Assembly (NCBI GenBank): GCA_904420175.1
Contig: CAJFUF010000027.1
Span: 1-64,000, forward strand
DNA from: Candidatus Schneewindia gallinarum
GTDB taxonomy: Bacteria > Bacillota > Clostridia > Oscillospirales > Ruminococcaceae
Length of the DNA stretch: 64,000 nucleotides
Direction of reading: 5' to 3'
Position 1 is the first letter of the stretch; every line of letters starts with the position of its first letter. Positions 52,200 through 60,355 of the stretch are shown piece after piece. The position numbers and the translations under genes are program-made. A model generated the notes under the pieces. It was given only the letters and a program-made list of their open reading frames with translations, ran no database searches and was not told where the DNA came from.

Positions 52200-53222
52200 T
52201 TAAAGTTGACGCGGTGCGCCGTCCTCCCCGGCGGAAACCGGAGCGGCGGCGGGCTCCGCCGGCGCAGCGGCCGCGGGAGCGGGCCCGATGGGCGTCATGG
52301 TGTCCAGCACCTGCTGCATGGATTTCAGCGGGGTCTCCATGGTCTGGGAGATAATGCCCCAGGTAAAGAAGATGCCGAGGCCTGCGAACAGGAACGCCAT
52401 GCCGGAGTTGAGGGTGATCTCCGTCCAGGCCTCCATCTGGCCCAATACAATGCCGGTCAGCTGCATGGCCTCGCCGAAGGGGGCGCCGTACTCCAGAATG
52501 AAGGTCATAATAATTAGAACAATCTGGATAAAATAGACGCTGAGCACCGACAGTACAATGGACAGCACCAGCGGCGTGCGGTCCAGCTTACCCCCGAACA
52601 GCTTGTAGCCGTAGTATACGCCGAGCGGGATCAGGGCGAACAGCAGGCTGTAGATGGTCTCCGCAAACCAGATGGTTAAAATGGAGGGGACGGTGGCCAG
52701 CAGGCCGCCGAGGATACCGCCGAGGATGCCCAGCGCGTAATTGCCGGAGACGGCGTTTTTGTAGGCCGCCTGTTTGGCGTTCGCCATCTGCGCCTGAAGG
52801 CAGCGCTGGTGCGCGGGCTGATACCCGTTCTGATAATGGACATACACGTCGCAGCCCGGCTGTTTGCAGATGGGGCAGGTGGAGGGGGGCGTAACGCCGC
52901 AGGCCCCAAACACCTGAAGCACCGCGCGGATGACCGCGGGGTAGACCTCAGCCGCGCCCGCCTCGTCCAGCGGGATGGTAACCGTGATGTAGTTGTTGAC
53001 CGCCGTCGCCCTGGCGGCGCCCTTCAGCGTCCGGCGCAGCGGCTTGGCCACAACCTTCCACATGTTCTGCGCGGTGGTGAAGGTGACAACCACGCTTTTG
53101 GCCGTGCCCTTACCGGGGAAACGCACATGGACGGGGAAATCCCCCTCCTTCCCGTAGGCGATGTGGTCCATGACCTTAAAACCCCTGCCGGCCATGAACT
53201 GCTGGAAAAACACAAGTTGCAT
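52200..53222 (-). CDS. Unknown multi-pass membrane protein with internal zinc finger
   Basis: 340 residues, not assigned to a named family. An N-terminal soluble alpha/beta part (1-110) precedes a CxxC...H..C cluster (CPICKQPGC near 118-126, then HQRC near 143), probably a zinc site. Four hydrophobic helices span about 163-300, and an Ala/Pro-rich tail ends the protein. GAGGAGG precedes the ATG. Single-gene unit; the function is unknown. Confidence 0.72.
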   Translation of the reverse strand: MQLVFFQQFMAGRGFKVMDHIAYGKEGDFPVHVRFPGKGTAKSVVVTFTTAQNMWKVVAKPLRRTLKGAARATAVNNYITVTIPLDEAGAAEVYPAVIRAVLQVFGACGVTPPSTCPICKQPGCDVYVHYQNGYQPAHQRCLQAQMANAKQAAYKNAVSGNYALGILGGILGGLLATVPSILTIWFAETIYSLLFALIPLGVYYGYKLFGGKLDRTPLVLSIVLSVLSVYFIQIVLIIMTFILEYGAPFGEAMQLTGIVLGQMEAWTEITLNSGMAFLFAGLGIFFTWGIISQTMETPLKSMQQVLDTMTPIGPAPAAAAPAEPAAAPVSAGEDGAPRQL

Positions 53223-53280
53223 CCTGATTCCTCCTCTAAAAATAGAATTTGTCAAAAGAAAGCGGACCGCAGGCCCCGTG

Positions 53281-53760
53281 TCAAAAGACCAGTGCCGCCA
53301 CGCTGCCGCCTGTCAGCCGCAGCAGATCGGCCGGCGCCAGCTCCACCTGGGTGCCCGGCTTTCCCCCGCTGACCGTGACGGTTTCAAGCCCCTCCAGCGA
53401 GGCATCGAAAAACGTGGGAAACGCCTTTTTCATGCCGATGGGGGAACAGCCGCCGCGGATATATCCGGTGGTGGGCAGCAGCTCCTTCACGTGCAGCATC
53501 TCCACCGACTTCTCCCCGGCGGCGGCAGCCGCCTTTTTCAGGTTCAGTTCCTTCCCCACAGGGATGACAAACACGAAAAAGCCGGATTTGCCGCCGCGGG
53601 TCACCAGGGTTTTGAACACGGCGGCGGGGTCCTGTCCCAGCTTGTGCGCCACACTGACCCCGTCGATGGCGCCGTCCGCGCAGTCGTAATAATGGGGAAG
53701 GTAGTGCACCCCCGCCTTATCCAGCACCCGCATGACGTTGGTTTTTGCCTGCTTTGCCAT
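53281..53760 (-). CDS. ybaK: Cys-tRNA(Pro) deacylase YbaK/EbsC
   Basis: 159-residue trans-editing factor that hydrolyses mischarged Cys-tRNA-Pro. VFKTLVTRG near 48-56, the catalytic-Lys region, TTGYIRGGCSPIGMKK near 98-113 and the C-terminal VELAPADLLRLTGG match the family. ATG 53760 follows a purine-rich sequence but without a strong ribosome site. Confidence 0.93.
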   Translation of the reverse strand: MAKQAKTNVMRVLDKAGVHYLPHYYDCADGAIDGVSVAHKLGQDPAAVFKTLVTRGGKSGFFVFVIPVGKELNLKKAAAAAGEKSVEMLHVKELLPTTGYIRGGCSPIGMKKAFPTFFDASLEGLETVTVSGGKPGTQVELAPADLLRLTGGSVAALVF

Positions 53761-53826
53761 CCTGCATCCGCTTCCTTTCTCTATAAAGGTAGTATAACAT
53801 GGATGAGGGACGGGAACAAGCGGTTC

Positions 53827-53855
53827 TTGACAATCCGCAAGGGGTGTATTACACT
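53827..53855 (+). promoter_or_regulatory. Promoter of the cobalamin operon
   Basis: TTGACA (53827-53832), 17 bp, TACACT (53850-53855). Confidence 0.78.
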
Positions 53856-53875
53856 GAAAGCACAACAGAAAACGG

Positions 53876-54040
53876 CACATGGTTACACATCCGTGTATGA
53901 AAAGGGAATGCGGTGCAAGTCCGCAGCATCCCCCGATACTGTAACAGCGGGAAGGACGCCGGGAAAGTAATTTCGCCACTGGGCAACCGGGAAGGCAGGC
54001 GTGCTTTATAAACTGCTGAAGTCAGGAGACCTGCCATGGG
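53876..54040 (+). promoter_or_regulatory. Cobalamin riboswitch
   Basis: The conserved core is plain: GGGAA then GCGGTGCAAGTCCGC, CCCCCGATACTGTAAC, GGGAAGG, a GCCACTG element, and the B12 box GTCAGGAGACCTGCC at 54021-54035. It lies directly in front of an ECF-type uptake operon and is followed by an intrinsic terminator, so cobalamin binding should end transcription. Confidence 0.95.
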
Positions 54041-54092
54041 CTGAAAAAACAGTCGTTTCGGCGGGAAGCGAAAGAAAACAGCCTTGTTTTTT

Positions 54093-54123
54093 GGAAGCCG
54101 GAGCAGTCCGGCTTCCCTTTTTT
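54093..54123 (+). terminator. Riboswitch-controlled terminator
   Basis: GGAAGCCGGA (54093-54102), GCAG loop, TCCGGCTTCC (54107-54116), then T6 (54118-54123), 30 bases before the first gene. Confidence 0.9.
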
Positions 54124-54153
54124 CTTCTTACCGGCGAGGAAGGATGGAAAAAC

Positions 54154-55620
54154 ATGAAAAAAGCCATGAAAACCCTGACCGCGCTGGCCCTGTGCCTGTG
54201 CCTTTTGTGCGGCGTGCTGGCAGCACCTGCGCAGGCGCTGCGCGGGGACGAAATCCAGCAGATGATTGACGGCGCCGTCAATTACGGCAAGGACGGCCAG
54301 GCCGACCTTGTCAATTCGGAGAGCCTGACGGATCTTACCGCTTTGGACTGGTGGGTGTTCGCCGCGGCCCGGGCGGGCGCGCAGGCGGATTACCGCACCT
54401 ATCTTGCGGCCGTCAGCATTTATCTTGAGGAGAACGGCGGCCAGTACATCACCGATCTTGAAAGAATGTTCCTTGCGGTGAAGGCGGCCGGGGGCGACCC
54501 TACGGCCATCGGCGGCAGGAACCTGTTAAAGGAGCTGGAGCAGGCGCAGATGGCCTCGGCCAGTGAAGTGATTTTCGGCCTGCTGTGCCTGGGAGGTGTG
54601 GACTACACCCCCTCTGCGGACGCGAAGAACACGCCGGACAGCCTGATTACGGCGCTGAGCACCCTGCAGGCGTCGGACGGCAGCTTCGGCTACACCTATG
54701 GCGACGTGACCTATGTGGACGCCGGGCTGACTGCGCAGGCAGTTACGGCGCTGGCTCCCTACTATGCGGCGGGCGGCACGGCAAAAACAGTTGCGGACAA
54801 AGCCTTGGGATACTTAAAAAACCTTCAGCAGGCGGACGGGTCCCTGACCACAGAATACGGCATTGACTCCACCGCCATGGCGGAAACAGTGGTGGCGCTG
54901 TGCGCCATCGGCCAGGACCCGGACGAATTTAAGAAAGACACAAGTTCCGCCAGCCTGACTGATGCGGTGGCCGCCCTTTACGACAGTGCAACCGGGGCGT
55001 ACGGCCAGAACGTTGTCGATGTAAGGATGTCCACCCGCACCGGCCTGATGGCCTTTGCGGCGCTGAAGCTGTCCGAGGAAGGAAACGGCAGCCTGTACGA
55101 CCTGAAAAACGTGTCGCCCCTGCAGGCCGACATGACACTGGAGGAGCTGTCCGCCGCCGTGGCGCAAGTGGAGGCGGCGCCCAACTTAGACAATAAGGTG
55201 ACCGTCAGCAGCCTGCTGCTGGAACTGTCCCTTGTAAAGGCGGACGATGCGGTGAAAGCCGACCTGCTGGCCCGGCTGAACGCGGTGAAGGCGGACATCC
55301 TTGCGGTGGAGGAGACGGTAAAAAGCCTGGATGAGGATATCTGGAACCTGATTGACCCCATGAATGTCACCCTGGCGGACAAAGACACTGTGACGGCGCT
55401 GCTGGCCCGGTACCAGGCGCTGTCCGATGCGGACAAGTCCCATGTGCAAAACCGTCAGGACCTGCTGGACGCAGCCGCAAAAATTGCGGAGCTGGAGCAG
55501 GGGGCAAACAAAAAGGACGAGGCGCCCGCCACCGGCTCAAGAAACGGTGCGGCGCTGTACGGCGTGCTGCTGCTTGCCGGGCTGTGCGGCGCAGCTGCTC
55601 TGCGCAAAAAAGTGTTTTAG
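54154..55620 (+). CDS. Secreted alpha/alpha-toroid protein, intrinsic-factor-like
   Basis: 488 residues. Signal peptide cleaved near AQA-28. Residues about 30-350 form an alpha/alpha toroid of the prenyltransferase/squalene-cyclase type, with QxxDGSFGY (near 173) and QQADGSLTTEYG (near 231) repeats. This is the fold of the cobalamin-binding alpha domain of intrinsic factor and transcobalamin. A helical linker leads to APATGSR and a hydrophobic helix with RKKVF, a wall- or membrane-anchoring end. First gene under the cobalamin riboswitch; cobalamin binding is inferred. ATG 54154 has AAGGA upstream. Confidence 0.88.
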   Translation: MKKAMKTLTALALCLCLLCGVLAAPAQALRGDEIQQMIDGAVNYGKDGQADLVNSESLTDLTALDWWVFAAARAGAQADYRTYLAAVSIYLEENGGQYITDLERMFLAVKAAGGDPTAIGGRNLLKELEQAQMASASEVIFGLLCLGGVDYTPSADAKNTPDSLITALSTLQASDGSFGYTYGDVTYVDAGLTAQAVTALAPYYAAGGTAKTVADKALGYLKNLQQADGSLTTEYGIDSTAMAETVVALCAIGQDPDEFKKDTSSASLTDAVAALYDSATGAYGQNVVDVRMSTRTGLMAFAALKLSEEGNGSLYDLKNVSPLQADMTLEELSAAVAQVEAAPNLDNKVTVSSLLLELSLVKADDAVKADLLARLNAVKADILAVEETVKSLDEDIWNLIDPMNVTLADKDTVTALLARYQALSDADKSHVQNRQDLLDAAAKIAELEQGANKKDEAPATGSRNGAALYGVLLLAGLCGAAALRKKVF

Positions 55621-55629
55621 GAGAAGCCC

Positions 55630-56307
55630 ATGAAGGTTTGGAGAACAGTTGTAAGTATACTAAGTGTAATATCGATACTTTTATTTACAGCGTGTGGTAC
55701 AGAGCTGCCGGATTCCGGCAGCTCTTCTCCGCTTGAGAGCGGCGCTTCTACCTCTCAGCAGGAGAGTACGCCGGAGCCGGAATCCTCCTCCAGCACACAG
55801 GAGCAAAGCAGTGCGGAATCCTCCTCCGGCGGCACCTCTGCCCCGGCGGGAGGACAGGGCCAGGGCGGCGGCGCGGGAGCGTCTGCGGCCGCCCCCTCCT
55901 CTTCCTCCGCGCCTGCTGCACCGGAGGAGAAGCAGGAGGAACCCACCTTCACCCTGTCCATCTCGTGCAGCACCGCCCTTGCCAGCGGCCAGCTGCAGGA
56001 CAATATCCGGAAGGTCCTTCCCGCCGACGGCATGCTGTTAAAGGCGGAGAGCATTTCGTTTACAGCAGGGGAAAACGCCTTTGACGTTTTTACCCGCGAG
56101 TGCCGGCGCCGTCGTATTGCGGTGGCCAGTACCGGCAGCTATGTCCAGTCCATCGGGGGCCTTGCCGAAAAGGCCTGCGGGGATTTAAGCGGCTGGATGT
56201 GCCGGGTCAACGGTGTGTTTGTCGACCGCTCGCTGAAGGAGTACACATTGCAGGACGGCGACCGGGTGGAGTGGCTGTACACCTGCAATTTGGGAAAGGA
56301 TCTGTAA
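55630..56307 (+). CDS. DUF4430 lipoprotein (transcobalamin C-terminal-like)
   Basis: 225 residues. Signal peptide and lipobox FTAC (Cys22), then a Ser/Glu/Gly-rich linker to about 105, then a DUF4430 domain (about 108-225; SGWMCRVNGVFVDRSL, YTLQDGDRVEWLYTC). DUF4430 equals the beta domain of animal cobalamin carriers. Together with the upstream toroid it may form a two-part cobalamin clamp. GGAG precedes the ATG, nine bases after the previous stop. Confidence 0.88.
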   Translation: MKVWRTVVSILSVISILLFTACGTELPDSGSSSPLESGASTSQQESTPEPESSSSTQEQSSAESSSGGTSAPAGGQGQGGGAGASAAAPSSSSAPAAPEEKQEEPTFTLSISCSTALASGQLQDNIRKVLPADGMLLKAESISFTAGENAFDVFTRECRRRRIAVASTGSYVQSIGGLAEKACGDLSGWMCRVNGVFVDRSLKEYTLQDGDRVEWLYTCNLGKDL

Positions 56308-56311
56308 GAAC

Positions 56312-57187
56312 ATGAAGGACCGCGCAGCCAGGCTTCATCCGTCTGTCATACTGTGCTATTACCTGTGCATCAGTCTGTATACCGTGTTTGTCATGCACCC
56401 GGTGCTTCAGGCGGTGGGGTTTGTCCTTGCGGCGGTGAACCTGCTTTACTTCCGGGGACGGCAGGCGCTGCGCACCGTGCTGGCAGCCCTGCTGCTGGCG
56501 CCTGCCGGGGCCCTGTTCAACATGCTGTTCAACCATCTGGGTATCAGCATCCTGTTCTACCTGTGGGACAACCCCGTCACGCAGGAGGCGCTGCTGTACG
56601 GCCTGTGCGCCGGGCTGATGATGGGCGGCATCCTTCTGTGGAGCTGCCTGTTCGGCCTGTTTTTCCAGGCGGACAAGCTGCTGTTTTTGCTGAAACGGGC
56701 GGCGCCCTCCCTCTCGGTGCTGCTGTGCCTGAGCTTTCGGCTGGTGCCCGACCTGCGCAGGAAAAGCCGCCGGATGAAAGAAGGACGCTTGGGCCTGTTC
56801 GGCCCCCAGCAGGGCGGGCCGCTGCGGCGGTTCCGGGCCGGGGCGGAGAACCTGTCTGCTTTAACCACCCGCGCGCTGGAAGACGGCGCGGACACTGCCG
56901 CCAGCATGACGGCGCGGGGCTACGGCCTGCCGGGACGGACCGCCTTCCCGCAGTACCGGTTCACCGGGGCGGATGCCGCGGCACTGGCCGTCACGGCGGC
57001 ATGCCTTGCCGGGGCGGCACTGCCTGTGGCGCTGGGCCGCACCACAGTGGAATTTTATCCGGTATGGGATTTTACAATTAGTATAGAAACATTTGTTTTA
57101 TTCGTTTTGTTTTGCTCGCTGCCGCTGCTGCTGACAGCGAAGGAGTACTGGAGCGCCCGTCTGCGGGGCGCCCTGCCCACACACTGA
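56312..57187 (+). CDS. ecfT: ECF transporter transmembrane component EcfT
   Basis: 291 residues, several hydrophobic helices, and a coupling helix with an Ala-Arg-Gly motif (SMTARGYGLPG near 193-203) that contacts the ATPases. It connects the S component with the ATPase. Begins four bases after the DUF4430 stop. Confidence 0.88.
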   Translation: MKDRAARLHPSVILCYYLCISLYTVFVMHPVLQAVGFVLAAVNLLYFRGRQALRTVLAALLLAPAGALFNMLFNHLGISILFYLWDNPVTQEALLYGLCAGLMMGGILLWSCLFGLFFQADKLLFLLKRAAPSLSVLLCLSFRLVPDLRRKSRRMKEGRLGLFGPQQGGPLRRFRAGAENLSALTTRALEDGADTAASMTARGYGLPGRTAFPQYRFTGADAAALAVTAACLAGAALPVALGRTTVEFYPVWDFTISIETFVLFVLFCSLPLLLTAKEYWSARLRGALPTH

Positions 57188-57204
57188 GGAAAGGAGGGGA
57201 CGCT

Positions 57205-58803
57205 GTGGAACTGCTGAGCGTGGACAAGCTGTCCTTCACCTATGCGGGACAGGACAGAGCGGCCATAAAGGACCTTTCCTTTACAGTGGAGGAAGGGGAT
57301 TTTGTGCTGCTGTGCGGGCCGTCCGGCGGGGGGAAAAGCACCCTGCTGAAGCTGCTCAAGCCATCCCTGACGCCGGAGGGGACCCGCACGGGGTCCGTCC
57401 GATACGGCGGCGTGCCGCTGGACCAGCTTCCCCGCAGGCAGGAGGCGGCGCAGATAGGCTTTGTGCTGCAGGACCCGGACAGCCAGCTGTGCGCGGACAC
57501 CGTATGGCAGGAGCTGTGCTTTCAGGCGGAGAGCCTCGGCATGCCACCGGACAGGATGGGGGTACGCATGGCGGAGACGGCGGATTTTTTCGGGCTGGAG
57601 GACAAGCTGCACCGCGGGACGGCGGACCTGTCCGGCGGGGAAAAGCAGCTGCTAAGCCTTGCCGCGGTGATGGCGTCAGGGCCGAGGGTGCTTCTGCTGG
57701 ACGAGCCCACCTCCCAGCTGGATCCGGTGGCCGCCGGGGAATTTTTGACGGCCCTGCGCCGCCTGCATGAGGAGCTGGGGCTGACCATCCTTCTGTCGGA
57801 GCACCGGCTGGAGGAGGCGTACGGCCTGTGCGACAAGGTGCTGTATTTGAAGGAGGGGCGGCAGGGCCTGTACCTGCCCCCGGCGCAGGCGACAGCCGAA
57901 TTTCTGGAAAAGGAGCCTGCCTTTTCCGTCTGCCTGCCGGCGGCGGCCCGGCTGTACGGGGCCCTTGGCGGGACGGGGGAAATCCCACTGAGCGTCCGGC
58001 AGGGACGTGCAGCCATGCGGAAGCTGTGGAACGGTCCGCAGCCGCCGGTGTCCCATCCCACGCCTCCGGAGCCGGATGAGGAGGCGCTGACGTGCAAGGA
58101 CGTATGGTTCCGCTACGAGCGGCAGGGCAGGGACGTGCTGCGCGGGGTATCACTGCGGCTGTTCCGGGGACAGATTACCGCACTGCTTGGCGGGAACGGC
58201 GCAGGGAAGTCCACCCTTGGCGCAGTGCTGTGCGGTGTGAAGAAGCCCTACCGCGGGAAAATCCGGTCAAAGGGGCGCACCGTGCTGCTGCCGCAGGACC
58301 CGAAAAGCCTGTTTTTCAAGGCGACGCTTTGGGAAAACCTGCTGCTGTGCGGCAGCGGGGAGGAGGCACGGCAGCTGGCACAGCAGCTGGCGCTGACGCC
58401 GCTTTTGGACCGGCACCCCTACGACCTGTCGGGCGGCCAGCAGCAGAAGGCGGCTCTTGCCATGGCGCTGCTGAGAAGGCCGGACATGCTGGTGCTGGAC
58501 GAGCCGACCAAGGGCCTTGACGGCATGGCAAAACAGGAGTTTGCACAGCGCCTGAAGGACCTGGCGGACAGTGGGATGAGCATCCTGCTAATTTCCCATG
58601 ATGTGGAGTTTTGTGCGGAACTTTCCTGCCGGTGCCTGATGCTGTTTGACGGGAAAATTGTTTTTGACGGGCGGGGGGCGGCCCTGTTTGCGGACAATCG
58701 GTTTTACACCACGGCTGCGGCCCGCATGCTGCGCGGCATTTTGCCCGGCGCGGTGACAAGGGCGGATGTGCTGCGGGCATGGGGGGCGCGGCATGAGGAA
58801 TAG
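57205..58803 (+). CDS. ECF transporter double ATPase (EcfA-EcfA' fusion)
   Basis: 532 residues, two ABC domains in one chain. First: Walker A GPSGGGKST near 38-46, Q-loop VLQDPDSQL, LSGGEKQ, LLLDEPTSQLD. Second from about 293: Walker A GGNGAGKST, LPQDPKSLFF, LSGGQQQK, LVLDEPTKGLD. The DPxSQ/DPKS Q-loops are typical of ECF ATPases. A GTG start follows AAAGGAGGGG. The downstream S-component gene overlaps it by 11 bases. Confidence 0.92.
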   Translation: MELLSVDKLSFTYAGQDRAAIKDLSFTVEEGDFVLLCGPSGGGKSTLLKLLKPSLTPEGTRTGSVRYGGVPLDQLPRRQEAAQIGFVLQDPDSQLCADTVWQELCFQAESLGMPPDRMGVRMAETADFFGLEDKLHRGTADLSGGEKQLLSLAAVMASGPRVLLLDEPTSQLDPVAAGEFLTALRRLHEELGLTILLSEHRLEEAYGLCDKVLYLKEGRQGLYLPPAQATAEFLEKEPAFSVCLPAAARLYGALGGTGEIPLSVRQGRAAMRKLWNGPQPPVSHPTPPEPDEEALTCKDVWFRYERQGRDVLRGVSLRLFRGQITALLGGNGAGKSTLGAVLCGVKKPYRGKIRSKGRTVLLPQDPKSLFFKATLWENLLLCGSGEEARQLAQQLALTPLLDRHPYDLSGGQQQKAALAMALLRRPDMLVLDEPTKGLDGMAKQEFAQRLKDLADSGMSILLISHDVEFCAELSCRCLMLFDGKIVFDGRGAALFADNRFYTTAAARMLRGILPGAVTRADVLRAWGARHEE

Positions 58804-59482
58804 CGTTCTTAATTTTGTGTGCTACTTTGTGCTGATACCTGTCGTCGTCTGCTTCGGTGTGTTTGTGCTGGGGGACCGCAGCTACTACGGGGTCAGCGCC
58901 GCCGTGGTGGTGCTGGCGCTGGTTCCCATGCTGCTGAATATCGAGCGGCAGCGCCTAAGGGCAAGGGAAATCAGCGTGCTGGCCGTGCTGACAGCCCTGA
59001 CTGTGGCGGGGCGCGCCGTGTTTTTCATGCTGCCGCAGTGCAAGCCCTCCGGCGCGCTGGTTGTGGCCGCCGGTGCGCTGCTTGGCCGGCGCAGCGGCTT
59101 TATGGTGGGGGCCCTCAGCGCCCTTGTGTCCAACTTCCTGTTTGGGCAGGGACCGTGGACCCCGTGGCAGATGCTGGGCCTGGGCCTTGTGGGCTATCTG
59201 GCAGGGGCGCTGTTCTGCGGCAGGAAGCCCCCCCGCTTTGCTGTGTGCCTGTACGGCGCCGCTGCGGTGTTTCTGATATACGGCACGCTGATGAACCTCA
59301 GCAGCCTTTTGATGATGACCACGGCGGTCACCTGGCAGGGCTTTTTGGCGGTACAGCTCAGCGGGCTGTGGTTTAACCTTGTGTTTGCCCTTGCCACGGC
59401 GGCCTTTTTGTGGCTGTGTTTTCCGGAGCTTGCGCAGAAGCTTGGCCGCATGCGGGTAAAATATGGGCTTCGGTTGACGTAG
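58793..59482 (+). CDS. cblT: ECF transporter S component, cobalamin-specific CblT-like
   Basis: 229-residue membrane protein with about seven hydrophobic helices. AREISVLAVLTALTVAGRAVFF, LPQCKPSGALVV and FLFGQGPWTPWQM are sequence features of the CblT family of predicted cobalamin S components. The riboswitch and the neighbouring genes support cobalamin as the substrate. Overlaps the ATPase gene, so it is coupled to it. Confidence 0.85.
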   Translation: MRNSVLNFVCYFVLIPVVVCFGVFVLGDRSYYGVSAAVVVLALVPMLLNIERQRLRAREISVLAVLTALTVAGRAVFFMLPQCKPSGALVVAAGALLGRRSGFMVGALSALVSNFLFGQGPWTPWQMLGLGLVGYLAGALFCGRKPPRFAVCLYGAAAVFLIYGTLMNLSSLLMMTTAVTWQGFLAVQLSGLWFNLVFALATAAFLWLCFPELAQKLGRMRVKYGLRLT

Positions 59483-59502
59483 GCCGGTGGATGTGATAGG
59501 AT
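59474..59502 (+). promoter_or_regulatory. Promoter of the DUF6612-like gene
   Basis: TTGACG (59474-59479), 17 bp, TAGGAT (59497-59502), overlapping the end of the cobalamin operon. Confidence 0.65.
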
Positions 59503-59536
59503 GATAGCAACATCCAGCTTGAAAGGGGAACAAACC

Positions 59537-60304
59537 ATGAAAAAAATACTCAGTGTCCTGCTGGCCCTGTGCCTGTGCTTTGTTCTGGCAGCCTGCGGCG
59601 GGGCGCAGAAGGATGCCTCTGCCCTGTACCAGTCGGCCATGACGAAAATTGACAAGGACAACATGGCGGCGGTTATGTCCATCAATGCGGACGTGGAAAC
59701 CGGTGGGATGACCACCAACGTGACGATGGAGATGGATATGGCGTCCAAGACAGCAGGGGACGACACCACCATGTCCATGAAGATGAACATGGGCGCCATG
59801 GGCATGACCATCGACATGGCCATGTATATGGCGGACGGCTACTACTACGCGGATATGCTTGGCATGAAGGTAAAACAGAAAATTTCCGAGGCGGACACTG
59901 ATTTGACCGGCCAGCTTTCCGATCTGTCCGGAAGCCTGCTTCTGGATGAGAGCGTCATCACCATTGAGAAGGCCGAGCAGAAGGACGGGAACACCGTCAT
60001 CTCCTTCACGGTGTCGAAGGACAAGATGAATGAACTGGTGGAGCTGCTCAGCAGCCAGATGATGAGCGGCGCCAGCAACATCACAATAGAATCCGTATCC
60101 GGCACGGTCACAGTGGACAAAAATGAGACCCTGGTGGCGGAGACCATGAATATTGCCTATACCATGGACACAAACGGGGAAACGGGAAGCGCCAACATGA
60201 CTATGGAGCTGAAGGACATCCGCTTCGGTGACAACGTGACAGTGGAGCTGCCAGACGATCTGGACGAGTATGTGGAGTCGTCCGACGGAAGCATTGAACT
60301 GTAA
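59537..60304 (+). CDS. Methionine-rich lipoprotein (DUF6612/LppX-like)
   Basis: 255 residues. Lipobox LAAC (Cys20), then a beta-rich domain with an unusual run of Met residues (TTMSMKMNMGAMGMTIDMAMYM near 75-96). Related extracellular proteins form a half-barrel that can hold lipid, but the function of this group is unknown. It has its own promoter and terminator. AAGGGG precedes the ATG. Confidence 0.72.
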   Translation: MKKILSVLLALCLCFVLAACGGAQKDASALYQSAMTKIDKDNMAAVMSINADVETGGMTTNVTMEMDMASKTAGDDTTMSMKMNMGAMGMTIDMAMYMADGYYYADMLGMKVKQKISEADTDLTGQLSDLSGSLLLDESVITIEKAEQKDGNTVISFTVSKDKMNELVELLSSQMMSGASNITIESVSGTVTVDKNETLVAETMNIAYTMDTNGETGSANMTMELKDIRFGDNVTVELPDDLDEYVESSDGSIEL

Positions 60305-60313
60305 GCAAAAAAG

Positions 60314-60352
60314 AAGAAGGGCCAAAGACAAACTGCCTTTGGCCCTTCTTTA
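60314..60352. terminator. Bidirectional terminator
   Basis: AAGAAGGGCCAAAG (60314-60327) pairs with CTTTGGCCCTTCTT (60337-60350), between convergent genes. Confidence 0.88.
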
Positions 60353-60355
60353 TTG

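Noticed and set aside
49877-52354. 825-codon open frame on the plus strand across MBOAT and rmuC
   Set aside because: Antisense to two well-supported genes; His/Gln-rich composition is a by-product of their codon bias.
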